Assembly: GCF_014650895.1 (NCBI RefSeq)
Contig: NZ_BMVV01000008.1
Coordinates: 290,471 to 354,470 of the forward strand
Direction of reading: 5' to 3'
DNA from: Streptomyces omiyaensis
GTDB lineage: Bacteria > Actinomycetota > Actinomycetes > Streptomycetales > Streptomycetaceae
Length of the DNA: 64,000 nucleotides
A program made the position numbers and the translations under genes. The notes under the pieces are model-generated. The model saw nothing but the letters and a program-made list of their open reading frames with translations. It was not told the origin of the DNA and made no database searches. Shown piece after piece: positions 26,288-33,780 of the stretch. The first letter of the stretch is position 1; each line of letters opens with the position of its first letter.

Positions 26288-27517
26288 TCAGCCGCCGAAC
26301 TCCTCCAGGCCCTTCAGCGCCTGGTCGAGCAGGGCCTGGCGGCCCTCCAGCTCCTTGGAGAGCTTGTCGGCCTTGGCGTCGTTGCCCGCAGCCCGGGCCG
26401 CGTCGATCTGCTTGCGCAGCTTCTCGACGGCGTCCTGGAGCTGACCGGTCAGACCCGCGGCACGCGCGCGCGCCTCCGGGTTGGTCCGGCGCCACTCGGC
26501 CTCCTCGGCCTCCTGGATCGCCCGCTCCACCGCGTGCATCCGGCCCTCGACCTTCGGGCGGGCGTCGCGCGGCACGTGGCCGATGGCCTCCCAGCGCTCG
26601 TTGACGGCGCGGAAGGCGGCACGGGCGGCCTTCAGGTCCGTCACCGGGAGCAGCTTCTCGGCCTCGCCGGCGAGCTCCTCCTTCAGCTTGAGGTTCTCGG
26701 TCTGCTCCGCGTCCCGCTCGGCGAAGACCTCGGACCGGGCCGCGAAGAAGACGTCCTGGGCGCCGCGGAAGCGGTTCCACAGGTCGTCCTCGTGCTCGCG
26801 CTGCGCCCGGCCGGCGGCCTTCCAGTCGGCCATCAGCTCGCGGTAGCGGGCCGCGGTCGCGCCCCAGTCGGCGGAGTTCTGCAGCGCCTCGGCCTCGGCG
26901 ACCAGACGCTCCTTGGCCTTGCGGGCGTCCTCGCGCTGCGAGTCGAGCTGGGCGAAGTGGGCCTTGCGGCGCTTGGAGAAGGCCGAGCGGGCGTGCGAGA
27001 AGCGGTGCCACAGCTCGTCGTCGGACTTGCGGTCGAGCCGGGGCAGGCCCTTCCAGGTGTCCACGAGCGCCCGCAGCCGCTCGCCGGCGGACCGCCACTG
27101 CTCGCTCTGCGCCAGCTCCTCGGCCTCGGTGACCAGCGCCTCCTTGGCGGAGCGGGCCTCGTCCGCCTGCTTCGCCTTCTGCGCCTTGCGCTCCTCGCGG
27201 CGCGAGTCCACCGACTCCACGAGCTTGTCCAGGCGGGCGGAGAGCGCGGCCAGGTCGCCGACGACGTGGTGCTCGTCGACCTGGTGCCTGATGTGCTCGA
27301 TCGCCGTCTGGGCGTCCTTCGCCGAGAGGTCGGTGGTCTTCACCCGCTTCTCGAGGAGGCCGATCTCGACAACCAGGCCCTCGTACTTGCGCTCGAAGTA
27401 GGCCAGGGCCTCCTCGGGGGTGCCCGCCTGCCAGGATCCGACGACCTTCTCACCCTCGGCCGTCCGCACGTACACCGTGCCGGTCTCGTCGACACGGCCC
27501 CACGGGTCGCTGCTCAC
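26288..27517 (-). CDS. DUF349-domain protein
   Basis: 409 residues, largely helical and highly charged. After an N-terminal module (DPWGRVDETGTVYVRTAEGE, then WQAGTPEEALAYFERKYEGL) there are repeated DUF349 units of about 70-75 residues, recognisable by W-x-G/A and DDELWHRF / EDDLWNRF motifs (near residues 160 and 235) and by NERWEAIGHVPRD. The end is a coiled coil (LQDAVEKLRKQIDAAR). Function unknown; no signal peptide or membrane segment. It converges on relA and is widely conserved in actinobacteria at this place, but co-occurrence alone does not prove a link to ppGpp. Confidence 0.85.
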   Translation of the reverse strand: MSSDPWGRVDETGTVYVRTAEGEKVVGSWQAGTPEEALAYFERKYEGLVVEIGLLEKRVKTTDLSAKDAQTAIEHIRHQVDEHHVVGDLAALSARLDKLVESVDSRREERKAQKAKQADEARSAKEALVTEAEELAQSEQWRSAGERLRALVDTWKGLPRLDRKSDDELWHRFSHARSAFSKRRKAHFAQLDSQREDARKAKERLVAEAEALQNSADWGATAARYRELMADWKAAGRAQREHEDDLWNRFRGAQDVFFAARSEVFAERDAEQTENLKLKEELAGEAEKLLPVTDLKAARAAFRAVNERWEAIGHVPRDARPKVEGRMHAVERAIQEAEEAEWRRTNPEARARAAGLTGQLQDAVEKLRKQIDAARAAGNDAKADKLSKELEGRQALLDQALKGLEEFGG

Positions 27518-27743
27518 AGCGCCTCCTCACCATGATGCCCTCGTCGGGTGGTGACCCCGGGCATCGTCCACAGTTCCTGGGCGGGCCTCGCCCGCCTTCC
27601 GCCGCGCGGCCGACGGATCGGACCGCGCCGCACAACGCCAATCTAGGCGAACGGCGGCCCGGCTGTCCGCACTCAGCGCGACCGAAATTCCACGGTCACG
27701 TGCGTGCCGACCGCCGGACCGCCGTCCCGCGGAGCGCCGCGCC

Positions 27744-28496
27744 TCACTTCTTCGTGACGGTCGCCTTCTCGATCGTGACCGGCTTCTTCGGGGCGCCGTC
27801 GCCCTGACCGCCGTCGGCCCCGGCCGCGCCGACCTTCTGCACCGCGGCCAGACCGGCCGCGTCGATCGTGCCGAAGGGGGTGTACTGCGGCGGCAGCGGC
27901 GAGTCCTTGTAGACGAGGAAGAACTGCGAGCCGCCGGTGCCCGGCTGCCCGGTGTTGGCCATGGCGACCGTGCCGGCCTTGTACACGACCTTGCCGTCGG
28001 CGCCCGGCTTGCCCAGGGAGTCGAGGTTCTCGTCCGGGATGGTGTAGCCGGGACCGCCCATGCCGGTGCCCTCCGGGTCGCCGCACTGGAGCACGAAGAT
28101 CCCGGCGGTGGTGAGCCGGTGGCACTTGGTCCCGTCGAAGTACTTCTTGTCGGCGAGGTGCTTGAAGGAGTTCACCGTCCGCGGGGTCTTCGCCGCGTCC
28201 ATCTCGACGGTGACGTCGCCCTCGTTGGTCTTCAGGGCGAAGGCGTACGTGCCCTCGGCCTCGATGCCCATCTTCGGCTCGCCGGTCGCCGCCTCGTTCT
28301 CGGTGTTCTTGGCGTCGTCCCCCAGCAGCTGCACCGAGGCGTACACCGCCCCGCCGGCGGCGAGGACCACCGCGAGGGAGGCGGCGATCACGGTGTTGCG
28401 GCGCTTGGTCTTGCGCTGCGCCTCCGCCCGTCGCTGCTGCTGGCGCGCGTACTTGTCCCTGGCGAGCTGCCGCCGCCGCTGATCGCTGGTGACCAC
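27744..28496 (-). CDS. Membrane-anchored cyclophilin-type peptidyl-prolyl isomerase
   Basis: 250 residues from GTG 28496 (GGGAG upstream). The basic N-terminus (QRRRQLARDKYARQQQRR, then KTKRR) is followed by one membrane helix at about 34-54, so the enzyme should face outside, helping folding of secreted proteins. The cyclophilin domain runs from about residue 83 to the end: NEGDVTVEMDAAKTPRTVNSF, the catalytic Arg in CHRLTT, IFVLQCGDPEGTGMGGPGY, and MANTGQPGTGGSQFF. Two Cys (125, 138) flank the active site and might form a disulfide. Divergent from the MBL hydrolase gene. Confidence 0.9.
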   Translation of the reverse strand: MVTSDQRRRQLARDKYARQQQRRAEAQRKTKRRNTVIAASLAVVLAAGGAVYASVQLLGDDAKNTENEAATGEPKMGIEAEGTYAFALKTNEGDVTVEMDAAKTPRTVNSFKHLADKKYFDGTKCHRLTTAGIFVLQCGDPEGTGMGGPGYTIPDENLDSLGKPGADGKVVYKAGTVAMANTGQPGTGGSQFFLVYKDSPLPPQYTPFGTIDAAGLAAVQKVGAAGADGGQGDGAPKKPVTIEKATVTKK

Positions 28497-28560
28497 GGGG
28501 TCCGCTCCCTCTCGTTCGTGTGTTCCTGTCCTGGCCGGGTGTGCCCGTACCGTATACGGG

Positions 28561-28591
28561 TTGGCTGTGGAATACGCACCGCCGGTAGGCT
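28561..28591 (+). promoter_or_regulatory. Promoter candidate for the MBL-fold hydrolase gene
   Basis: TTGGCT (28561-28566), 19 bases, TAGGCT (28586-28591), about 60 bases before the ATG at 28651. Just upstream is the 10-base palindrome CCGTATACGG (28550-28559), which also offers a leftward TACGGT -10 for the cyclophilin gene. Confidence 0.4.
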
Positions 28592-28650
28592 CTGATCTGC
28601 TGCATTCCGCAAGGCCGCAGTCAACTGCCGGACGAGAGTGAAGGACGATC

Positions 28651-29361
28651 GTGCTGATTGCCGGGTTCCCCGCCGGGGCCTGGGGCACCAACTGCTACGT
28701 GGTCGCCCCCGCCGCAGGCGAGGAGTGCGTCATCATCGACCCGGGCCACCAGGCCGCCCAGGGTGTCGAGGAGACGCTGAAGAAGCATCGGCTCAAGCCC
28801 GTCGCGGTGGTCCTCACCCATGGCCACATCGACCACGTCGCCTCCGTCGTCCCGGTCTGCGGCGCCCATGGCGTGCCCGCGTGGATCCACCCCGCCGACC
28901 GGTACATGATGAGCGACCCCGAGAAGGCCCTCGGCCGCTCCATCGGGATGCCCCTCATGGGCGAGCTGACCGTGGGCGAGCCGGACGACGTGCACGAGCT
29001 CGCCGACGGCGCAGCGCTGAAGCTCGCCGGCATGGACTTCTCCGTCGCGCACGCGCCCGGTCATACCAAGGGGTCGGTGACCTTCCGGACGCCGGAGACC
29101 TCGGAGATCCCCTCCGTGTTCTTCTCCGGCGACCTGCTCTTCGCCGGCTCCATCGGACGCACCGACCTGCCCGGCGGTGACATGGCCGAGATGCTCGAAT
29201 CGCTGACCCGCGTGGTCCTGCCGCTCGACAACTCGACCGTCGTCCTGTCCGGCCACGGTCCCCAGACGACCATCGGCCAGGAGCGCGCCACCAACCCGTA
29301 CCTGCGGCAGGTGGCCTCCGGCCTCGGGAGCGAGACCCAGGCTCCCCGACGAGGAATGTGA
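28651..29361 (+). CDS. MBL-fold metallohydrolase, glyoxalase II-like
   Basis: 236 residues. Binuclear metal site fully present: THGHIDH (HxHxDH), the third His in HAPGHTKG, bridging Asp in FFSGDLLFAGSIGRTD, and the last His in LSGHGP. The SGDLLFAGSIGRTDLPGG segment is typical of hydroxyacylglutathione hydrolase-like proteins; because Streptomyces uses mycothiol rather than glutathione, the thioester substrate may be mycothiol-based, which is inference. It ends 10 bases before hisS and is probably cotranscribed with it. Confidence 0.88.
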   Translation: MLIAGFPAGAWGTNCYVVAPAAGEECVIIDPGHQAAQGVEETLKKHRLKPVAVVLTHGHIDHVASVVPVCGAHGVPAWIHPADRYMMSDPEKALGRSIGMPLMGELTVGEPDDVHELADGAALKLAGMDFSVAHAPGHTKGSVTFRTPETSEIPSVFFSGDLLFAGSIGRTDLPGGDMAEMLESLTRVVLPLDNSTVVLSGHGPQTTIGQERATNPYLRQVASGLGSETQAPRRGM

Positions 29362-29371
29362 CGAGACCTTC

Positions 29372-30634
29372 GTGAGCACCTTTCAGGCCCCCAAGGGCAC
29401 GTACGACCTGATTCCGCCCCGTTCCGCCGTGTTCCTGGCGGTCCGTGACGCCATCGCGACCCAGGTGCGGAACGCCGGCTACGGCTACGTCGAGACCCCC
29501 GGCTTCGAGGACGTGAACCTCTTCGCCCGCGGCGTCGGCGAGTCCACCGACATCGTGACCAAGGAGATGTACACCCTCACCACGAAGGGCGGCGACCAGC
29601 TCGCCCTCCGTCCCGAGGGCACCGCCTCCGTGCTGCGCGCGGCCCTCCAGGCCAACCTGCACAAGCAGGGCAACCTCCCGGTCAAGCTCTGGTACTCCGG
29701 CTCGTACTACCGCTACGAGCGCGCCCAGGCGGGCCGCTACCGCCACTTCTCGCAGGTCGGCGCCGAGGCCATCGGCGCCGAGGACCCGGCGCTCGACGCC
29801 GAGCTGATCATCCTGGCCGACCAGGCGTACCGCGCCCTCGGCCTGCGCCAGTACCGCATCCTGCTGAACTCGCTCGGCGACAAGGAGTGCCGCCCCGTCT
29901 ACCGCGAGGCCCTGCAGACCTTCCTGCGCGGCCTCGACCTCGACGAGGAGACCCTGCGCCGCGCCGAGATCAACCCGCTGCGGGTCCTCGACGACAAGCG
30001 CGCCGACGTGCAGAAGCAGCTCGTCGACGCGCCGCTGCTCCGCGACTACCTGTGCGACGCGTGCAAGGCGTACCACGAGCAGGTCCGCGAACTGATCACC
30101 GCCGCCGGCGTGGTCTTCGAGGACGACCTCAAGCTGGTCCGCGGCCTCGACTACTACACCCGGACCACCTTCGAGTTCGTCCACGACGGCCTCGGCTCCC
30201 AGTCCGCCGTGGGCGGCGGCGGCCGCTACGACGGCCTCTCCGAGATGATCGGCGGCCCCGCGCTGCCCTCCGTCGGCTGGGCGCTCGGCGTCGACCGGAC
30301 CGTCCTCGCCCTGGAGGCGGAGGGCATCGCCCTCGACCTGCCGGCCGCCACCAGCGTCTTCGCGGTCGCCCTCGGCGAGGAGGCGCGCCGCGTCCTCTTC
30401 GCCAAGGTCACCGAGCTGCGCCGGGCCGGTGTCGCGGCCGACTTCTCCTTCGGCGGCAAGGGCCTCAAGGGGGCCATGAAGGACGCCAACCGCTCCGGCG
30501 CCCGCCTCACGCTGGTCGCGGGGGAGCGGGACCTCGCCGAGGGCGTGGTCCAGCTCAAGGACATGGAGTCCGGGGAGCAGCGCGCGGTCGCCCTGGACGA
30601 GGTCCTGGACGCCGTGCGGGCCCAGCTCGCCTGA
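29372..30634 (+). CDS. hisS: Histidyl-tRNA synthetase
   Basis: 420 residues from GTG 29372. Class II synthetase: the N-terminal FQAPKGTYDLIPP, motif 2 in YYRYERAQAGRYRHFSQVG, the histidine-binding LVRGLDYYTRTTFE, GGGGRYDGL, and motif 3 in GWALGVDRT, followed by the anticodon domain (SVFAVALGEEARR to the end). Standard length. There is no leader or T-box; it is translated from the transcript of the preceding hydrolase gene. A hairpin with a T-rich tail follows. Confidence 0.96.
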   Translation: MSTFQAPKGTYDLIPPRSAVFLAVRDAIATQVRNAGYGYVETPGFEDVNLFARGVGESTDIVTKEMYTLTTKGGDQLALRPEGTASVLRAALQANLHKQGNLPVKLWYSGSYYRYERAQAGRYRHFSQVGAEAIGAEDPALDAELIILADQAYRALGLRQYRILLNSLGDKECRPVYREALQTFLRGLDLDEETLRRAEINPLRVLDDKRADVQKQLVDAPLLRDYLCDACKAYHEQVRELITAAGVVFEDDLKLVRGLDYYTRTTFEFVHDGLGSQSAVGGGGRYDGLSEMIGGPALPSVGWALGVDRTVLALEAEGIALDLPAATSVFAVALGEEARRVLFAKVTELRRAGVAADFSFGGKGLKGAMKDANRSGARLTLVAGERDLAEGVVQLKDMESGEQRAVALDEVLDAVRAQLA

Positions 30635-30653
30635 CGTCCGGCTTTCGGGGGAG

Positions 30654-30682
30654 GGGCCCGGTCCGCGCCCGCGGCCGGGCCC
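30654..30682 (+). terminator. Terminator after hisS
   Basis: GGGCCCGG (30654-30661) pairs with CCGGGCCC (30675-30682), followed by TTCCTT. The 13-base loop can pair internally. Confidence 0.6.
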
Positions 30683-30772
30683 TTCCTTATGCCCCGCGAA
30701 CGGCCGATGGCGTACGCCTTGTTGCAGAATGACCATGGCCAGGGGGCCCGCGAGCGACGGAGAAGGACAGGC

Positions 30773-31387
30773 ATGACGAACGCCGGTACGGAGACGACGG
30801 CGGCGACGGGGACCGTCGGCGCGAGCAAGGGCCTGGCCTGGCTCCTGGTGATCACCGGGGCGGCCGGGGTCCTCGCCGCCTGGATCATCACCATCGACAA
30901 GTTCAAACTCCTGGAGGACCCGAACTTCGTCCCCGGGTGCAGCCTCAACCCCATCGTGTCCTGCGGGAACATCATGAAGAGCGAGCAGGCCTCGGTCTTC
31001 GGCTTCCCCAACCCCCTGCTGGGCCTGGTCACCTACGCCATGGTGATCGCCATCGGCGTCGGCCTCCTCGCCGGCGCCCGCTACCGCCGCTGGTACTGGC
31101 TCGGCCTCAACGCCGGCACCCTCTTCGGCGTCGGCTTCTGCACCTGGCTGATGCAGCAGTCCCTGTACGAGATCAACTCGCTCTGCCTGTGGTGCTGCCT
31201 CGCCTGGGCCGCCACCATCGTCATGTTCTGGTACGTGACCTCCCACAACGTCCGCCACGGCGTCATCCCCGCCCCGGCCGGCCTGCGGACCTTCCTCGCC
31301 GAGTTCACCTGGGTCCTGCCCGTCCTGCACATCGGGATCATCGGCATGCTGATCCTCACCCGCTGGTGGGACTTCTGGACGAGCTGA
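30773..31387 (+). CDS. Vitamin K epoxide reductase (VKOR) family protein
   Basis: 204 residues from ATG 30773 (GGAGAAGGA upstream). Membrane thiol oxidoreductase with about five hydrophobic helices. The catalytic pair is CLWC (C138 and C141) near a helix end, and the loop cysteines C56 and C64 (GCSLNPIVSC) match the pair that relays electrons from a partner; the conserved Ser after them is absent as such but S63 lies next to C64. In actinobacteria VKOR replaces DsbB in re-oxidising a DsbA-like protein for disulfide formation outside the cell. No dsbA gene is adjacent; neighbours are hisS and rarA. Confidence 0.88.
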   Translation: MTNAGTETTAATGTVGASKGLAWLLVITGAAGVLAAWIITIDKFKLLEDPNFVPGCSLNPIVSCGNIMKSEQASVFGFPNPLLGLVTYAMVIAIGVGLLAGARYRRWYWLGLNAGTLFGVGFCTWLMQQSLYEINSLCLWCCLAWAATIVMFWYVTSHNVRHGVIPAPAGLRTFLAEFTWVLPVLHIGIIGMLILTRWWDFWTS

Positions 31388-31401
31388 CCGCTCCCGCCCG
31401 C

Positions 31402-31424
31402 TTGTCGGCGGCGTGACCTAGGCT
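31402..31424 (+). promoter_or_regulatory. RecA-independent DNA-damage promoter of rarA (PafBC type)
   Basis: TTGTCGGCG, eight bases, TAGGCT: one base from the mycobacterial RecA-independent damage consensus TTGTC(A/G)GTG-N8-TANNNT, and nearly the same as the element in front of ruvC. The -10 ends eight bases before the GTG at 31433, so the message is probably leaderless from that GTG. Confidence 0.6.
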
Positions 31425-31432
31425 TCGTGGAC

Positions 31433-32782
31433 GTGGAGCCCGACCTCTTTACCGCAGCCGCCGAAGAACGCCAGGAGAAGGACCCGTCCAGCAGCCCCCT
31501 GGCTGTCCGGATGCGCCCCCGCACCCTCGACGAGGTGGTGGGCCAGCGCCACCTGCTCAAGCCGGGCTCACCGCTGCGGCGGCTCGTCGGGGAGGGGAGC
31601 GGCCCCGCAGGCGCCTCCTCGGTGATCCTCTGGGGCCCGCCCGGCATCGGCAAGACCACTCTCGCGTACGTGGTCTCCAAGGCCACCGAGAAGCGTTTCG
31701 TCGAGCTCTCCGCGATCACCGCGGGCGTCAAGGAGGTCCGGGCCGTCATCGACGGGGCCCGCCGCGCCTCCGGCGGCTACGGCAAGGAGACCGTCCTCTT
31801 CCTCGACGAGATCCACCGCTTCTCCAAGGCCCAGCAGGACTCCCTGCTCCCGGCCGTCGAGAACCGCTGGGTCACCCTCATCGCCGCCACCACCGAGAAC
31901 CCCTACTTCTCGGTGATCTCCCCGCTCCTCTCCCGCTCGCTGCTCCTCACCCTGGAGCCGCTCACCGACGAGGACCTCAGCGGCCTGATGGACCGGGCCG
32001 TCACGGAGGAGCGCGGTCTCGGCGGCGCCGTCGGTCTCGGCGACGACGCCCGCGCCCACCTGCTGCGGATCGCCGGAGGGGACGCCCGGCGCGCCCTCAC
32101 CGCCCTGGAGGCCGCGGCCGGCGGCGCCCTCGCCAAGGGGGAGCGGGAGATCACCCTCCAGACCGTCGAGGAGGCGGTCGACCGGGCGGCCGTGAAGTAC
32201 GACCGGGACGGCGACCAGCACTACGACGTCGCCAGCGCCCTCATCAAGTCCATCCGCGGCTCCGACGTGGACGCGGCCCTGCACTACCTGGCCCGCATGA
32301 TCGAGGCCGGCGAGGACCCCCGCTTCATCGCCCGCCGGCTGATGATCTCCGCCAGCGAGGACATCGGCCTCGCCGATCCCCAGGCCCTGCCGCTCGCCGT
32401 CGCCGCCGCCCAGGCCGTCGCCATGATCGGCTTCCCCGAGGCCGCCCTCACCCTCAGCCACGCCACCATCGCCCTCGCCCTCGCCCCCAAGTCCAACGCG
32501 GCGACCAACGCGATCTCCGCCGCCCGCGAGGACGTCAGGAACGGCCTGGCCGGCCCGGTCCCGTCCCACCTGCGCGACGGCCACTACAAGGGCGCGGCCA
32601 AGCTCGGCCACGCCCAGGGGTACGTCTACCCGCACGACGTGCCCGGCGCGATCGCCGCCCAGCAGTACGCCCCCGACGCCCTCCACGGCAGGCGGTACTA
32701 CGAACCCACCCGCTACGGTGCCGAGGCCCGCTACGCGGACGTGGTCGAGAAGGTCCGCGGGCGGCTCAAGGGCGACGGCTGA
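31433..32782 (+). CDS. rarA: Replication-associated recombination protein A (MgsA/RarA AAA+ ATPase)
   Basis: 449 residues from GTG 31433; a GTG two codons earlier (31427) is possible but too close to the -10 box. RarA acts at stalled replication forks. N-terminal PDLFTAA resembles the SSB/clamp-type contact peptide; the AAA+ core has RPRTLDEVVGQ, Walker A GPPGIGKTTL, Walker B FLDEIHRF, sensor 1 ATTENP and the Arg finger region SRSLLL. The C-terminal tetramerisation part has YDVASALIKSIRGSDVDAALHYLARM and GHYKGAAKLGHAQGYVYPHD. Its damage-type promoter agrees with a repair role. Confidence 0.93.
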   Translation: MEPDLFTAAAEERQEKDPSSSPLAVRMRPRTLDEVVGQRHLLKPGSPLRRLVGEGSGPAGASSVILWGPPGIGKTTLAYVVSKATEKRFVELSAITAGVKEVRAVIDGARRASGGYGKETVLFLDEIHRFSKAQQDSLLPAVENRWVTLIAATTENPYFSVISPLLSRSLLLTLEPLTDEDLSGLMDRAVTEERGLGGAVGLGDDARAHLLRIAGGDARRALTALEAAAGGALAKGEREITLQTVEEAVDRAAVKYDRDGDQHYDVASALIKSIRGSDVDAALHYLARMIEAGEDPRFIARRLMISASEDIGLADPQALPLAVAAAQAVAMIGFPEAALTLSHATIALALAPKSNAATNAISAAREDVRNGLAGPVPSHLRDGHYKGAAKLGHAQGYVYPHDVPGAIAAQQYAPDALHGRRYYEPTRYGAEARYADVVEKVRGRLKGDG

Positions 32783-32822
32783 GCGGACCGGCCCCCGGGA
32801 CGGCGGCGCTCCGCGGAGCCGG

Positions 32823-33134
32823 TACACTGGTCGGGATCGCTGCGTTCCGCGTCCGGCCCCGCCGGCACCACCAGAGCGGGACAGTCAGCAGGAGACCCGC
32901 CCCCGGGCAGGGTTTCCAGGAGCGTCGCGCACCTTCGAAGGTGTCGCGTGCCACCCACCACCCCCCGGATTCCCGGGACCGGCGGTGGGCCGTCCGCGTG
33001 CTGCACGTACGTGCCCAGACCGGGAAGCGGCTGCCCGACGGGTCCCTCGCGGACCCGACGGGTTTTCCCGGCTGCGGATGCGACCTCCCTGACCACTGGT
33101 GAAGCCGTATTCGTTCAGACAGAGAGGTTGGTTC
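32823..33134 (+). promoter_or_regulatory. rpsD promoter and long structured leader
   Basis: TACACT (32823-32828) is a good -10, giving a leader of about 300 bases with no open reading frame of interest. It contains several potential helices: CACCTTCGAAGGTG (32930-32943), extendable with flanking CGCG; CCCACCACC with GGCGGTGGG (about 32953-32961 and 32979-32987, one mismatch); GCACGTACGTGC (33003-33014); and a two-tier element in which CCGGGAA (33020-33026) pairs with TTCCCGG (33065-33071) around the inner hairpin CGGGTCC/GGACCCG (33039-33057). S4 represses its own mRNA in other bacteria; I infer a similar leader here. Confidence 0.5.
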
Positions 33135-33749
33135 ATGACGAACCAGGCCCGCCCCAAGGTCAAGAAGTCGCGTGCCCTCGGCATCGCGCTGACGCCGAAG
33201 GCCGTCAAGTACTTCGAGGCCCGTCCCTACCCGCCGGGCGAGCACGGCCGCGGCCGCAAGCAGAACTCGGACTACAAGGTCCGTCTGCTCGAGAAGCAGC
33301 GTCTGCGTGCCCAGTACGACATCAGCGAGCGCCAGATGGCGCGCGCCTACGACCGCGCCAAGAAGGCCGAGGGCAAGACGGGCGAGGCGCTGGTCGTCGA
33401 GCTCGAGCGCCGTCTCGACGCCCTGGTCCTGCGTTCGGGCATCGCCCGCACCATCTACCAGGCCCGTCAGATGGTCGTCCACGGCCACATCCAGGTCAAC
33501 GGTGGCAAGGTCGACAAGCCGTCCTTCCGCGTCCGTCCCGACGACGTCGTGATGGTCCGCGAGAAGTCCCGCGCGAAGACCCTCTTCCAGGTCGCCCGCG
33601 AGGGTGGCTTCGCCCCCGACGGCGAGACCCCGCGCTACCTCCAGGTCAACCTGAAGGCCCTGGCCTTCCGCCTGGACCGCGAGCCGAACCGCAAGGAGAT
33701 CCCGGTCATCTGCGACGAGCAGCTGGTCGTCGAGTACTACGCCCGCTGA
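33135..33749 (+). CDS. rpsD: 30S ribosomal protein S4
   Basis: 204 residues, ATG 33135 after AGAGAGG. Primary 16S rRNA-binding protein. It has the N-terminal KVKKSRALGIALTPKAVKYFEARPYPPGEHGRGRK and the S4 RNA-binding domain (LERRLDALVLRSGIARTIYQARQMVVHGHI). It is the zinc-free version: the four N-terminal Cys are missing and the only Cys is near the end (VICDEQ). It is a single-gene unit, separate from the rpsM-rpsK-rpoA cluster that carries rpsD in many bacteria, with a long leader that may mediate autoregulation. Confidence 0.97.
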   Translation: MTNQARPKVKKSRALGIALTPKAVKYFEARPYPPGEHGRGRKQNSDYKVRLLEKQRLRAQYDISERQMARAYDRAKKAEGKTGEALVVELERRLDALVLRSGIARTIYQARQMVVHGHIQVNGGKVDKPSFRVRPDDVVMVREKSRAKTLFQVAREGGFAPDGETPRYLQVNLKALAFRLDREPNRKEIPVICDEQLVVEYYAR

Positions 33750-33780
33750 TCCAGCGGCCGCAGCGCTCGATCCGCGGTGT

